This document shows, piece after piece, positions 1-6,512 of a stretch of 6,512 nucleotides of DNA. A model generated the notes under the pieces. It ran no database searches and was not told the origin of the DNA. It saw only the letters and a list, made by a program, of their open reading frames with translations. This DNA comes from Acidobacteriota bacterium (GTDB lineage: Bacteria > Acidobacteriota > Blastocatellia > Pyrinomonadales > Pyrinomonadaceae): assembly GCA_003222935.1 (NCBI GenBank), contig QHXL01000328.1, positions 16,523-23,034 of the forward strand, given 5' to 3'. How positions within the stretch are numbered: the stretch's first letter is position 1; every line of letters starts with the position of its first letter. The translations under genes were made by a program, and so were the position numbers.

Positions 1-718
1 ATCACGTCACCGGCTTTCACTCCACTCTTTGCAGCTGGACCATCGTCCGCAACGGAAGTTACCAACAGACCCTTTCCACCCGGCACACCGAAAAAGTCAG
101 CCAGTTGTTTCGTAAGAGTATTAGTGCTCACTCCAATTCGCCGGCTCGAGCCGAAGGCAAACACCATCGGACCTTCCCAATTTGGTAGGTTCCGATCCCA
201 TTCCCAGGTTCCGAAGTTTCCAAGGTTCGAACCGAAGTTACCTAAATTCCCTTCGAACACTTTGTCTTTTAACAAACCGCGAAATCGATCCGATGAATCT
301 CGACGACCCATAGTAGCTACGACTTCCTGTTCTGAACCGCCACGGCTAATTGCGACTTTCACGATCTGGTCAGGAGCGATTTCAGAGACCAGCCGATTCA
401 GACGCCGCACACTGGTCACGTTCTCGTTGTCAATTCGAAGAATGACGTCGTCCTTACGCAGTCCTGCTTTTTCTGCCGGACTGTCTTTGACAATGCGAGT
501 GATGGCGACGCCACGAACCTGGTTCAAGTTGTAGCGACTCATGTTCTCTTTGCTGATGTCTTCGGCGTAGACGCCGAGGAACCCACTGCCATCAACTACA
601 AAATCGAATGACCGTTCGATGACGTCGTTGTCGGGGTTCTCGGGCGACGCGCCATCCCGGTACTGAGGGCTAATGCCACGAGGAGACTCAATGTGTGCCT
701 GGCTTTCATTGAAAACAT
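1..718 (-). CDS. Secreted/periplasmic two-PDZ-domain protein, partial, frame break after signal peptide
   Basis: The gene begins with ATG at 718, about 10 nt after a GGAGG ribosome binding site, and encodes a signal peptide (MKAR followed by hydrophobic LSLLVALALSTGMA). That frame stops at 596. The mature protein continues in a second frame (open from 800 to the left edge) starting near SPENPDNDVIERS. The switch lies about 640-661, and one missing base would join the two. The first PDZ domain (about 580-305) shows the GV..., SPAEKAGL, DDVILRIDNENV pattern. A Gly/Asn/Trp-rich linker follows. A second PDZ domain (about 145-1) has GLLVTSVADDGPAAKSGVKAGDV-type residues and is cut by the window edge. 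PDZ domains usually bind peptide C termini in envelope proteases or scaffolds. No protease domain precedes them here, so this may be a PDZ-only protein or may carry another domain beyond the edge. The break could be a true mutation or a sequencing or assembly error. Confidence 0.75.
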
Positions 719-728
719 AGAAGGAATT

Positions 729-733
729 CCTCC
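729..733 (-). promoter_or_regulatory. Shine-Dalgarno site of the PDZ protein gene
   Basis: GGAGG on the minus strand lies 10 nt before the ATG at 718. It favours that ATG over the in-frame ATG at 709 (19 nt away). It places translation initiation in the signal-peptide frame, not in the frame of the PDZ domains. This is what makes the frame break downstream convincing. Confidence 0.6.
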
Positions 734-852
734 GGAAGAGTTTTGCTCTTTCACGCAAGTCTCGGTGGGTGGGTTCCAAAACTTTTTTAATGTTTGGGAA
801 TCAGTTTTCAGAAGTGGGCGACCGAAAAAGTGGATCAAGACGATTTCCTTAC

Positions 853-951
853 CACCTTGGAGTGCGGTGTCTGGTCACCGCTTTGTCACAGCAGCTCTTA
901 GTTATGCGGACCGATTTGAAAAGCGGTGACAAGGCACCGCACTCCAAGGTG
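853..951. repeat. Long intergenic inverted repeat (32-bp arms)
   Basis: The left arm 853-884 and right arm 920-951 are reverse complements over 32 bp with two mismatches, separated by 35 nt. The outer 16 bp (caccttggagtgcggt) match perfectly. It begins 3 nt after the stop codon of the MBL-fold gene and occupies much of the 235-nt gap (719-953) before the PDZ gene. As RNA on the minus strand it would form a very stable hairpin that could stabilise or end the upstream transcript. No T-tract follows, so it is not a canonical intrinsic terminator. It resembles dispersed REP-like palindromes, which I infer from its form only. Confidence 0.85.
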
Positions 952-953
952 TC

Positions 954-1907
954 TCACAAAGGTCTGTAGATCTCTTTTGTAGCGCTGATTTCGTAGGTGA
1001 GCTTGCCTTCTATCTGGGCTAGGTCGAGATGGGCGACCGCTTCTGAAACTGCGAGAAATCGATGAACATCATTGGTGCCCGGAAACATCTGTTGCGCGAC
1101 TTCCCAGGCTGTAGCTCCCCCCTTCGGAATAAGCCTGATCACATGTGACTGACGTTCTTGAATCGCCCGGATGTAGCGATTGAAAAGTTCTTCGTAGTCG
1201 TTCACCGTCCCGCCGTGTCCTCCGTAGACCATTGTCGGAGCAAATGAACGCAGCCGTGCCAGGCTCACCAAATACTCAGCGAGTGAAGGAAAACGCTTTG
1301 AGGGGTCGATAGGATCAGGCGAAAGCACAGGGTTTGGAGTGATTCGCTTCAACACGCAGTCGCCGGCAATCACAGTTCGATCCGCTTCACGAATGAAGGA
1401 ACAAGATCCGGGCGTATGACCAGGCGTGTGGACAATTCGCAGAGTGCCGGACGTGAACTCCAACTCTCCATTATCCCAAAGTGGGCCATACTCATGATCT
1501 TGAAATGAATCTGCGTACTGCCTGACTCCCTCGTACATCCGGCGCAGACTTTCAATCTCGTCGTCAGGAACTCCGGCTCGAACTAACAGTGCTCGATGCT
1601 CCTGGTATTCGAGTCGGCCGTGTCGGTGACCAGTTTCCCACTCATGGACCAGCACCTCAGCGTCCTTTGCCTCATCGCGCAGTGAGCGTGCCAACCCGCA
1701 GTGATCTTCATGCGCGTGGGTGAGCACGATCCGACGTATGTCCGAGACGCGAAATCCATGTGCTCGAAGTCCTTCCCGTAAAGCCTCGCCAGCTTCCCTG
1801 GTCTTCGGCCCGGTATCGATGATGGTGATCGGATCCTCAGCGATCAAATAGACATTGACCGGCCCTATGTAGAAGGGAGTGGGAACGGAGATGCTGTGGA
1901 TCTTCAT
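954..1907 (-). CDS. Metallo-beta-lactamase-fold hydrolase with C-terminal winged-helix region
   Basis: A complete 317-residue protein. Metal-ligand motifs of the MBL superfamily are all present: D31 in IIDTG, the HxHxDH motif THAHEDH (H64, H66, D68, H69), H160 in HTPGHTPGS, D183 in AGDC and H231 in YGGHGG. This supports a two-metal (usually zinc or iron) hydrolase of the glyoxalase II/LACTB2-like group. Residues from about 245 resemble the BLACT winged-helix tail often found in that group. There is no signal peptide, so it is probably cytoplasmic. The natural substrate cannot be read from the sequence; thioesters such as acyl-CoA or glutathione esters are possible given the beta-oxidation neighbours. 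No strong ribosome binding site precedes the ATG at 1907. It follows the broken fadE by 238 nt, so it may have its own promoter. Confidence 0.88.
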   Translation of the reverse strand: MKIHSISVPTPFYIGPVNVYLIAEDPITIIDTGPKTREAGEALREGLRAHGFRVSDIRRIVLTHAHEDHCGLARSLRDEAKDAEVLVHEWETGHRHGRLEYQEHRALLVRAGVPDDEIESLRRMYEGVRQYADSFQDHEYGPLWDNGELEFTSGTLRIVHTPGHTPGSCSFIREADRTVIAGDCVLKRITPNPVLSPDPIDPSKRFPSLAEYLVSLARLRSFAPTMVYGGHGGTVNDYEELFNRYIRAIQERQSHVIRLIPKGGATAWEVAQQMFPGTNDVHRFLAVSEAVAHLDLAQIEGKLTYEISATKEIYRPL

Positions 1908-1934
1908 GAATTCTCAGATTTGGGAGGGCACAAA

Positions 1935-2135
1935 ATCATTGGTCATTCGTCATTTTCCATTTCTCATTTGTCATTTTGCAAGACGGTTAGTGGTCAGTAG
2001 TCCGTAGTCAGTTGTAGACGCAAGTAATTGGAGCCTCTCGAATCGATTTGGCTACTACAACTGACTACTGACCACGGACTACTGACGCTGCTCCAAATGA
2101 CAATGAGAAATGGAATATAACCAATGACCAATAAT
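1935..2135. repeat. Nested heptamer-tandem inverted repeat
   Basis: This fills most of the 238-nt gap between the fadE remnant and the MBL gene. The outer left block 1935-1976 is six degenerate 7-bp units (gtcattt type). The inner left block 1983-2017 is about five units of gtagtca type. A spacer follows, then 2055-2089 carries the reverse complement tgactac type, and 2094-2135 the reverse complement aaatgac/caatgac type. The arms therefore pair imperfectly, outer with outer and inner with inner, around a centre near 2018-2054. The 7-bp period runs through all four blocks. Known parallels are heptanucleotide STRR repeats of cyanobacteria. Function is unknown. Confidence 0.85.
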
Positions 2136-2145
2136 TCTTAAGATC

Positions 2146-3834
2146 TTAGTAGCACCACTTGTTAGCCTGGATCATCTCGTCTGCTATTCGTTGCCGAGCG
2201 GCTATGGTGTTCATGGGTGTCAGCTTCGTAAATCTTCGCAGGGCCGCCAACAAAGTACGCAATTCATCACCTTCCGACATTCCAGCCAACGTGCTCTTTG
2301 CACGCGACTCGATTCGGAGCACCGCGTCGTTGCAGAAAACGCGCGTGATATCGAGATAACGCGCAGCAGCATCCTCACCCTGCGACGCGGTAAGTTTACG
2401 GGCGCGAAGAATTGCAGTCTCCATCGCATAGGTGTCCATAATTACATCGGCGATGCCCATCAAGATCTCCTGCTGGTCGCCCAACTTCATCATGTATTTC
2501 TGTGCCGCTGTACCAAGTGTCATCAACGCCACCTTCTTGGCGTTTTGCGCAAGCTTCATCTCGGCCGCAAGTAAAGTTTCATCGCCGCCGGAATCAACGG
2601 CAACTGCCCGCCCATCGCCCTCTTCATCAACATCTGAATGATGAGCATCCGGTTGATTTCGTTCGTCCCTTCAAAGATGCGATTAATTCGCGAGTCGCGA
2701 TAGGCCCGCTCAGCCGGGTAATCGGCGGAGTAACCATAACCGCCGTAGATCTGGACCATCTCATCCACGACGTAGTCGCAGTACTCGGAAAGCGCAACCT
2801 TGATGATCGAACACTCAGCGGCATACTCTTCGATCGCTCTTAGTCGCGCATCCATGTCCTTCGAATCAACTGCGCCAACGCCAGCTTCGATCATTCCCAA
2901 CGTTCGGTAAATCATCGACTCGCCGACCCAGGTTTTTATTGCCTGCTCCGCAAGCTTTGCCTTGATCGCGCCGAACGACGAAATCGACTTTCCAAACTGG
3001 TGGCGTTCGTTCGCATACCGAACCGACTCATGCACCATCAACTTCAAGAACGTTAAAAGCAATCTTGTGTCCCTTGCCGATTTCGCCGAGTAAGTTCTCA
3101 ACCGGCGTGCGAACATCAGAAAGCACCAACGCCGTAGTGCTCGATCCTTTAATACCCATCTTGTGCTCTTCAGCACCTGACGTTAGACCCGGCTGACGCT
3201 CGACGATAAATGCACTGAACTTGTCGCCGTCGACTTTCGCGAAAACAATGAAGATGTCCGCAAAGCCGCCATTCGTGATCCACATCTTTTCGCCGTTCAG
3301 AATGTACTCAGTTCCATCGTCACTCAGGCGAGCCGTAGCCTTGGCCGCCATTGCGTCGGAACCGGAGCCAGCTTCAGTCAACGCGTACGCAGTGATCAAC
3401 TCGCCCGCGGCGATCTTTGGCAGATACTTTTCCTTCGCGGCTTCAGTGGCGAAATAGATGATTGGCAGCAGACCAATGCCACTCTCGGCACCTAACGTCG
3501 TAGCGAACGAAGCTGAACGTCCGATGTTTTCACCAACGAGTGCGCCACTCGTTTGATCAAGACCGAGTCCGCCGTACTCTTCAGGAATGTTGGCGCCGAT
3601 CAAACCAAGCTCGGCTGCCTTGCCGACGAGTTCGCGCGCAAGTTTCCAGTCATGGCTTTCGAGCTCATCAATGCGGGTGTTGACTTCGTTGTCGATGAAC
3701 TGCCGCGTGGTATCGGCAATCATTCGATGTTCTTCCGTGAAGTCTTCGGGCGTGAAGATGTCCTCGGGCACACGCTCTTCGATTAAGAATGCGCCACCCT
3801 TGATAATCTTTTTCTCTTCGGCTACGGCTGACAT
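2146..3834 (-). pseudogene. fadE: Acyl-CoA dehydrogenase, FadE type (about 590 aa originally), broken into three frames
   Basis: Acyl-CoA dehydrogenases oxidise acyl-CoA to trans-2-enoyl-CoA using FAD, the first step of beta-oxidation. Segment 1 (3834 to about 3047) carries the N-terminal helical and middle beta domains, including EEYGGLGLD, YALTEAGSGSDA and MWITNGGFADIF; its frame stops at 3028. Segment 2 (about 3047 to 2580, another frame, stop at 2556) has YANERHQFGK, IYGGYGYS and IFEGTNEINR, whose Glu (codon 2670-2672) is the expected catalytic base. Segment 3 (about 2580 to 2146, first frame again) is the C-terminal extension typical of B. subtilis-like FadE. Between segments 1 and 2 about 14-15 conserved residues (the xxGRxxLGxxxxGG helix start) are absent. 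Between 2 and 3 a short linker is probably absent. The start at 3834 is chosen because AAGGAG lies 6 nt upstream; an in-frame ATG at 3858 is less likely. It looks inactive unless the assembly is wrong. Confidence 0.85.
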
Positions 3835-3840
3835 AAGGGT

Positions 3841-3846
3841 CTCCTT
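3841..3846 (-). promoter_or_regulatory. Shine-Dalgarno site of fadE
   Basis: AAGGAG on the minus strand ends 6 nt before the ATG at 3834, which is ideal spacing. It decides that start over the ATG at 3858. It sits inside the 34-nt gap after the nucleotidyltransferase stop, consistent with translation from one operon transcript. Confidence 0.7.
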
Positions 3847-3868
3847 CTTCAAAACCACATTCAGATTT

Positions 3869-4393
3869 CTATTCTGGTACTTGAGATTTGATCATCTCCG
3901 GCATTAGCGTCCGCGTTTCCGGATATCGCTCAAGAATTCTCATTAAGTCCAACTCGTCTTTTTTACGCTTACTGGCGCGGCACTGCTCATCACTCCACGC
4001 CCAGGTCTTACCCTGCACGACGTCCTGCAGAGAAGCCACGGGTACCTGCTGGCCCAGCACTGCAGAAATTTGCGCCTGTTTCACAAAGCTCTGGTAACGC
4101 GGATCAAGGCTAAGCTGAATACGCAAGTCACTTCCCTGCATTTGTGCATTCAAAGAATGCTTAAACTCCTCAACAAGAAAACCTGCGGATAGTAAGTCGC
4201 TTCTAATTCCCGGCAACTCCGACGATACGACAACGATATCTGCGTCCAGTGTGTAGACCGGCTCAACGTAACAATTGACCGTCAAGCCCCCGATCAAACA
4301 CCAGGGTCCATGCTGATTCAGAATCCTGACCAGGATCGCAAAATCGCTGCTTCCGCTTCCCGTAACTGCTTCGAATACTTCAGACTCGGTCAT
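3869..4393 (-). CDS. MNT-fold nucleotidyltransferase, AbiEii-like family
   Basis: A 174-residue protein with the nucleotidyltransferase signature: GG at 35-36 (LIGGLTVN) followed by the DxD pair D50/D52 in YTLDADIVV. A strand SDLRIQLSLDPRY follows near 88-100. The tail QDVVQGKTWAWSD...SKRKKDELDLMRILERYP is typical of small nucleotidyltransferases annotated as AbiEii/type IV toxin-like. Enzymes of this fold move a nucleotide onto RNA, protein or a small molecule; the target here is unknown. No partner antitoxin gene is adjacent, so a toxin role is only a family-level possibility. It interrupts the expected fadA-fadE order. No clear ribosome binding site precedes the ATG at 4393; an inverted repeat begins 6 nt upstream, so translation may depend on coupling or be weak. 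Confidence 0.8.
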   Translation of the reverse strand: MTESEVFEAVTGSGSSDFAILVRILNQHGPWCLIGGLTVNCYVEPVYTLDADIVVVSSELPGIRSDLLSAGFLVEEFKHSLNAQMQGSDLRIQLSLDPRYQSFVKQAQISAVLGQQVPVASLQDVVQGKTWAWSDEQCRASKRKKDELDLMRILERYPETRTLMPEMIKSQVPE

Positions 4394-4399
4394 AGGCTG

Positions 4400-4471
4400 G
4401 TAGCACAGACTTCAGTCTATGTCCTCTATCTTTAGCTTAATCGCACGAACACAGACTGAAGTCTGTGCTAC
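4400..4471. repeat. REP-like inverted repeat with self-palindromic arms
   Basis: Arms 4400-4422 and 4449-4471 are reverse complements over 23 bp with one mismatch, separated by 26 nt. Each arm is also a small palindrome: in the right arm cacagact and agtctgtg pair perfectly around GA (4450-4467), and the left arm does so with one mismatch. The element fills the 81-nt gap between the thiolase stop (4475) and the nucleotidyltransferase start (4393), leaving 3 and 6 nt on either side. The RNA could fold as one long stem or as two short hairpins. Confidence 0.85.
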
Positions 4472-4474
4472 TCG

Positions 4475-5653
4475 CTAAATTCTTTCAAAAATTCCGGCGG
4501 CACCCATGCCACCACCGACACACATCGTTACCATTCCATATCGACCGTTGCGTCGCTCCAACTCTCTCAAGATTGAAGCCGTCAACTTTGCCCCGGTACA
4601 ACCAAGAGGATGACCAAGCGCAATCGCACCACCATTCACATTCACTTTCTCCGGATCCAGTCCGAGAGTTTTGATCACGGCGAGCGACTGGGCAGCGAAC
4701 GCTTCATTTAACTCAATCACATCGATGTCCGCCAGCGATAAGCCAGCGAGCTTCAACGCTTTCGGAATCGCAAAGACTGGACCAATTCCCATCTCTTCTG
4801 GAGGGCAGCCAGCAGTTGCATACGCAACAAACCTCGCCATCGGCTTTGCACCAAGAGCCTCTGCACGCTCCTGTGACATTACGATTGCCGCAGCAGCGCC
4901 ATCAGACATCTGCGAAGCGTTGCCGGCTGTGATCGTTCCTTTCACATGAAACGCCGGTTTCAGCTTCGCCAAACTTTCTGCCGACGAATCGCGACGCACG
5001 CCCTCGTCTTTATTGAACACAACTTCGCGTCGCTGTTTTTTCCCTTTTTCGTCCCGTTCCTCGACGACAACATTCAGGGCAACTGTCTCATCTTTGAACT
5101 TGTCAGCATCCAGGGCCGCCGCCGCTCTTTGATGGGAACGAAGCGCAAAGTCATCCTGCTCCTCGCGAGTCACTTCGTACTTACGCGCGACGTTTTCCGT
5201 CGCCAGTCCCATGTTGAGATAAAAGTCAGGGTAATGCTCGACGAGATAAGGATTGGGACGAATGATGTGACCACCCATCGGAATCATCGACATCGTCTCA
5301 AGTCCACCGGCGACGATCACATCGGCGCCACCGCCTCGGATTCGATCGGCAGCCATCGCTATCGACTGTAAGCCCGACGAACAAAAACGATTGATCGTCA
5401 TCGCGCTCGTCTCAACCGGAAGACCTGCCCGAATTGCCGCAGCACGTGCGACGTTCATGCCCTGTTCAGCTTCAGGCATCGCGCAACCCATGATCACATC
5501 TTCTATTTCTGAAAGCTCAAGACCAGGAACGCGCGCTACAGCTTCTTTTATAACTGCCGCACCCATTTCATCAGGGCGCGTGTTTCTCAAAGTACCCTTC
5601 GGCGCTTTGCCAACAGCTGTCCGAACCGCCGATACAATCACCGCTTCATTCAT
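4475..5653 (-). CDS. fadA: Acetyl-CoA acyltransferase (3-ketoacyl-CoA thiolase)
   Basis: A complete 392-residue thiolase, the usual length for the family. It cleaves 3-ketoacyl-CoA with CoA to release acetyl-CoA, the last step of each beta-oxidation round, in the cytoplasm. The catalytic residues are visible: nucleophile C91 in [11 protein letters not shown]348 in [13 protein letters not shown], and C378 in [27 protein letters not shown] and NEAFAAQSL are further family motifs. The start is set at ATG 5653 ([16 protein letters not shown]), where thiolase homology begins. An upstream in-frame ATG at 5716 would add 21 residues encoded by the heptamer repeat and is rejected. The only SD-like sequence is a GGAC of the repeat, about 8-10 nt upstream. 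It follows FadN by 95 nt in the fadN-fadA-fadE order. Confidence 0.93.
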   Translation of the reverse strand: MNEAVIVSAVRTAVGKAPKGTLRNTRPDEMGAAVIKEAVARVPGLELSEIEDVIMGCAMPEAEQGMNVARAAAIRAGLPVETSAMTINRFCSSGLQSIAMAADRIRGGGADVIVAGGLETMSMIPMGGHIIRPNPYLVEHYPDFYLNMGLATENVARKYEVTREEQDDFALRSHQRAAAALDADKFKDETVALNVVVEERDEKGKKQRREVVFNKDEGVRRDSSAESLAKLKPAFHVKGTITAGNASQMSDGAAAAIVMSQERAEALGAKPMARFVAYATAGCPPEEMGIGPVFAIPKALKLAGLSLADIDVIELNEAFAAQSLAVIKTLGLDPEKVNVNGGAIALGHPLGCTGAKLTASILRELERRNGRYGMVTMCVGGGMGAAGIFERI

Positions 5654-5659
5654 AGTTTT

Positions 5660-5750
5660 GTCCAAAGTCCCATGTCCAATGTCCAATGTCCAACGTCCAA
5701 CGTCCAAAGCCAACACCCAACTCGCCCAACCGACTTTGGACCTTGGACTT
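5660..5750. repeat. Heptamer tandem repeat (gtccaaN) with inverted arm
   Basis: Seven consecutive 7-bp units of the form gtccaaN or close to it run from 5660 to 5708, followed by degenerate units. The block 5695-5709 pairs with 5734-5748 (ctttggaccttggac) over 15 bp with one mismatch, giving a hairpin with a 24-nt loop. The element fills the fadN-fadA gap: its right end runs into the fadN stop codon (5749-5751) and its left end stops 6 nt before the fadA start, so it forms the fadA ribosome binding region. Confidence 0.88.
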
Positions 5751-6512
5751 AATTTCTCAACGGTTTTCCGGTTTTAAGCATGTGACCTAGACGTTCTTGC
5801 GTCTTTCGCATGCTAACGAGCTTCAAAAAAGCCTCGCGTTCTAAATCCAATAAGTATTGTTCCGAGACTCGTGTCGGGTGATTCAAGTCACCACCAGTCA
5901 GAATTCGCGCGAGTTGAGTCCCAATTTCCGCGTCGTGATCGGAAATGTAACCGGCGCGTTTCATTTGATGAATGCCAAGTTTCAATGTCGACAACGCCGA
6001 GTTACCAAGCGCCAGGATATCCGTCCGCTGTTGTGGAGCGACGTAGCCACTCGACGCGAGTGACAAGACTTCCTTCTTTGCATCCGCAATCAACCTATCG
6101 GCATTCATCGATACTGTATCGTCAGCTGATAGGAAACCGTAACCGCGAGCTTCTTCAGCCGACGTCGCTACCTTCGCCAGCGCAATTGTTTCAAACGCAC
6201 GCTTCACAAATGGAAACGGGTCGGCGTCGTCAGCGCCCTTGGGAATGGCATCCAGCGCACGCACCAACATCTCCTTGGTACCACCACCGGCGGGAATAAT
6301 ACCAACGCCAACTTCAACCAGGCCGATGTAAGTTTCAGCGGCAGCTCTGACGCGATCAGCGTGCAGGACCATCTCGCAACCACCGCCAAACACCATCTGA
6401 AACGGAGCGACAACCACAGGTTTCGGCGAATAGCGCAAACTCATCGTCGCGTTCTGAAAAACGCGAGCCATCATGTCGAGTTCTTCCCAGTTCTCTTCCT
6501 GCGCTTCCATCA
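5749..6512 (-). CDS. fadN: 3-hydroxyacyl-CoA dehydrogenase/enoyl-CoA hydratase, FadN type, C-terminal part
   Basis: About 254 residues are visible; the gene continues past the right edge. The FadN family is near 790-800 residues, so this is roughly the last third. The enoyl-CoA hydratase (crotonase) domain is seen: GGGCE (Glu 46 of the visible part, counting from the Met at 6510) and [13 protein letters not shown] (Glu 66) hold the two expected catalytic glutamates and the oxyanion loop. The tail (residues about 155-253) has [24 protein letters not shown] and the ending [11 protein letters not shown], as in B. subtilis FadN. The protein hydrates trans-2-enoyl-CoA and oxidises the 3-hydroxyacyl-CoA with NAD; the dehydrogenase domains lie outside the window. 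The Met at 6510 is internal, not the start. It is the first visible gene of the fad operon. Confidence 0.9.
   Translation of the reverse strand, partial: MEAQEENWEELDMMARVFQNATMSLRYSPKPVVVAPFQMVFGGGCEMVLHADRVRAAAETYIGLVEVGVGIIPAGGGTKEMLVRALDAIPKGADDADPFPFVKRAFETIALAKVATSAEEARGYGFLSADDTVSMNADRLIADAKKEVLSLASSGYVAPQQRTDILALGNSALSTLKLGIHQMKRAGYISDHDAEIGTQLARILTGGDLNHPTRVSEQYLLDLEREAFLKLVSMRKTQERLGHMLKTGKPLRN

Noticed and set aside
124..534. Plus-strand 136-codon open frame
   Set aside because: It lies antisense to the PDZ-domain coding frame, which has recognisable domain motifs; the plus frame shows no domain and Ser/Arg-rich shadow composition.
720..852. Sigma-70 promoter for the PDZ gene
   Set aside because: A/T-rich stretches are present but no -35/-10 pair with proper spacing was convincing enough to list.
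853..951. Intrinsic transcription terminator
   Set aside because: No T-tract on either side and an unusually long loop; reported as an inverted repeat instead.
1935..2135. CRISPR array
   Set aside because: Units are 7 bp and contiguous, without 25-40 bp repeats or unique spacers, and no cas genes are nearby.
2191..2574. Plus-strand 127-codon open frame (and 2502-2843)
   Set aside because: Antisense to the FadE C-terminal segments, which match the family throughout; no ribosome binding site or motif.
3028..3060. Programmed ribosomal frameshift in fadE
   Set aside because: No classical X-XXY-YYZ slippery heptamer in frame, and slippage would not replace the missing conserved GR..LG..GG residues.
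5654..5716. N-terminal extension of the thiolase from ATG 5716
   Set aside because: The added 21 residues are translation of the heptamer repeat and precede the conserved thiolase start [16 protein letters not shown].
5871..6299. Plus-strand 142-codon open frame
   Set aside because: Antisense shadow of the FadN C-terminal coding region.

Overview
The window reads as bacterial chromosome with about 50% GC. Every gene I can support lies on the minus strand. In transcription order (right to left) they are: the C-terminal third of a FadN-type 3-hydroxyacyl-CoA dehydrogenase/enoyl-CoA hydratase, a complete thiolase (FadA type), a small MNT-fold nucleotidyltransferase, a FadE-type acyl-CoA dehydrogenase broken into three reading frames, a metallo-beta-lactamase-fold hydrolase, and the N-terminal part of a secreted two-PDZ-domain protein cut by the left edge. 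Gene content, intergenic repeat style and protein flavour suggest an Acidobacteriota member, perhaps Blastocatellia. That assignment is an impression from memory, not a computed result.

The core (2146-6512) is a fatty acid beta-oxidation operon in the order known from Bacillus subtilis fadN-fadA-fadE. FadN performs hydration and 3-hydroxyacyl-CoA oxidation, FadA performs thiolytic cleavage, and FadE performs the first acyl-CoA dehydrogenation. Here the order is interrupted by the nucleotidyltransferase gene (3869-4393) between fadA and fadE. The fadE copy appears non-functional as written. It has two frame breaks (near 3047 and near 2580), and each also lacks family-typical residues, so small deletions fit better than single-base errors. 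The breaks are opposite in phase, so the last third returns to the first frame.

Left of the operon lie the MBL-fold hydrolase (954-1907) and the PDZ protein (1-718). The PDZ gene has a good ribosome binding site and signal peptide in one frame, while the mature protein continues in another. This is a third frame break in the window.

The most unusual structure is intergenic. Four of the five gaps are largely filled by an inverted repeat that begins at, or within about 11 nt of, the upstream gene's stop codon (853-951, 1935-2135, 4400-4471, 5660-5750). Two of these are built from degenerate 7-bp tandem units, with different heptamers at each place but the same period. No gap longer than 300 bases lacks a gene. 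I saw no tRNA, rRNA, CRISPR array, insertion sequence or canonical intrinsic terminator.
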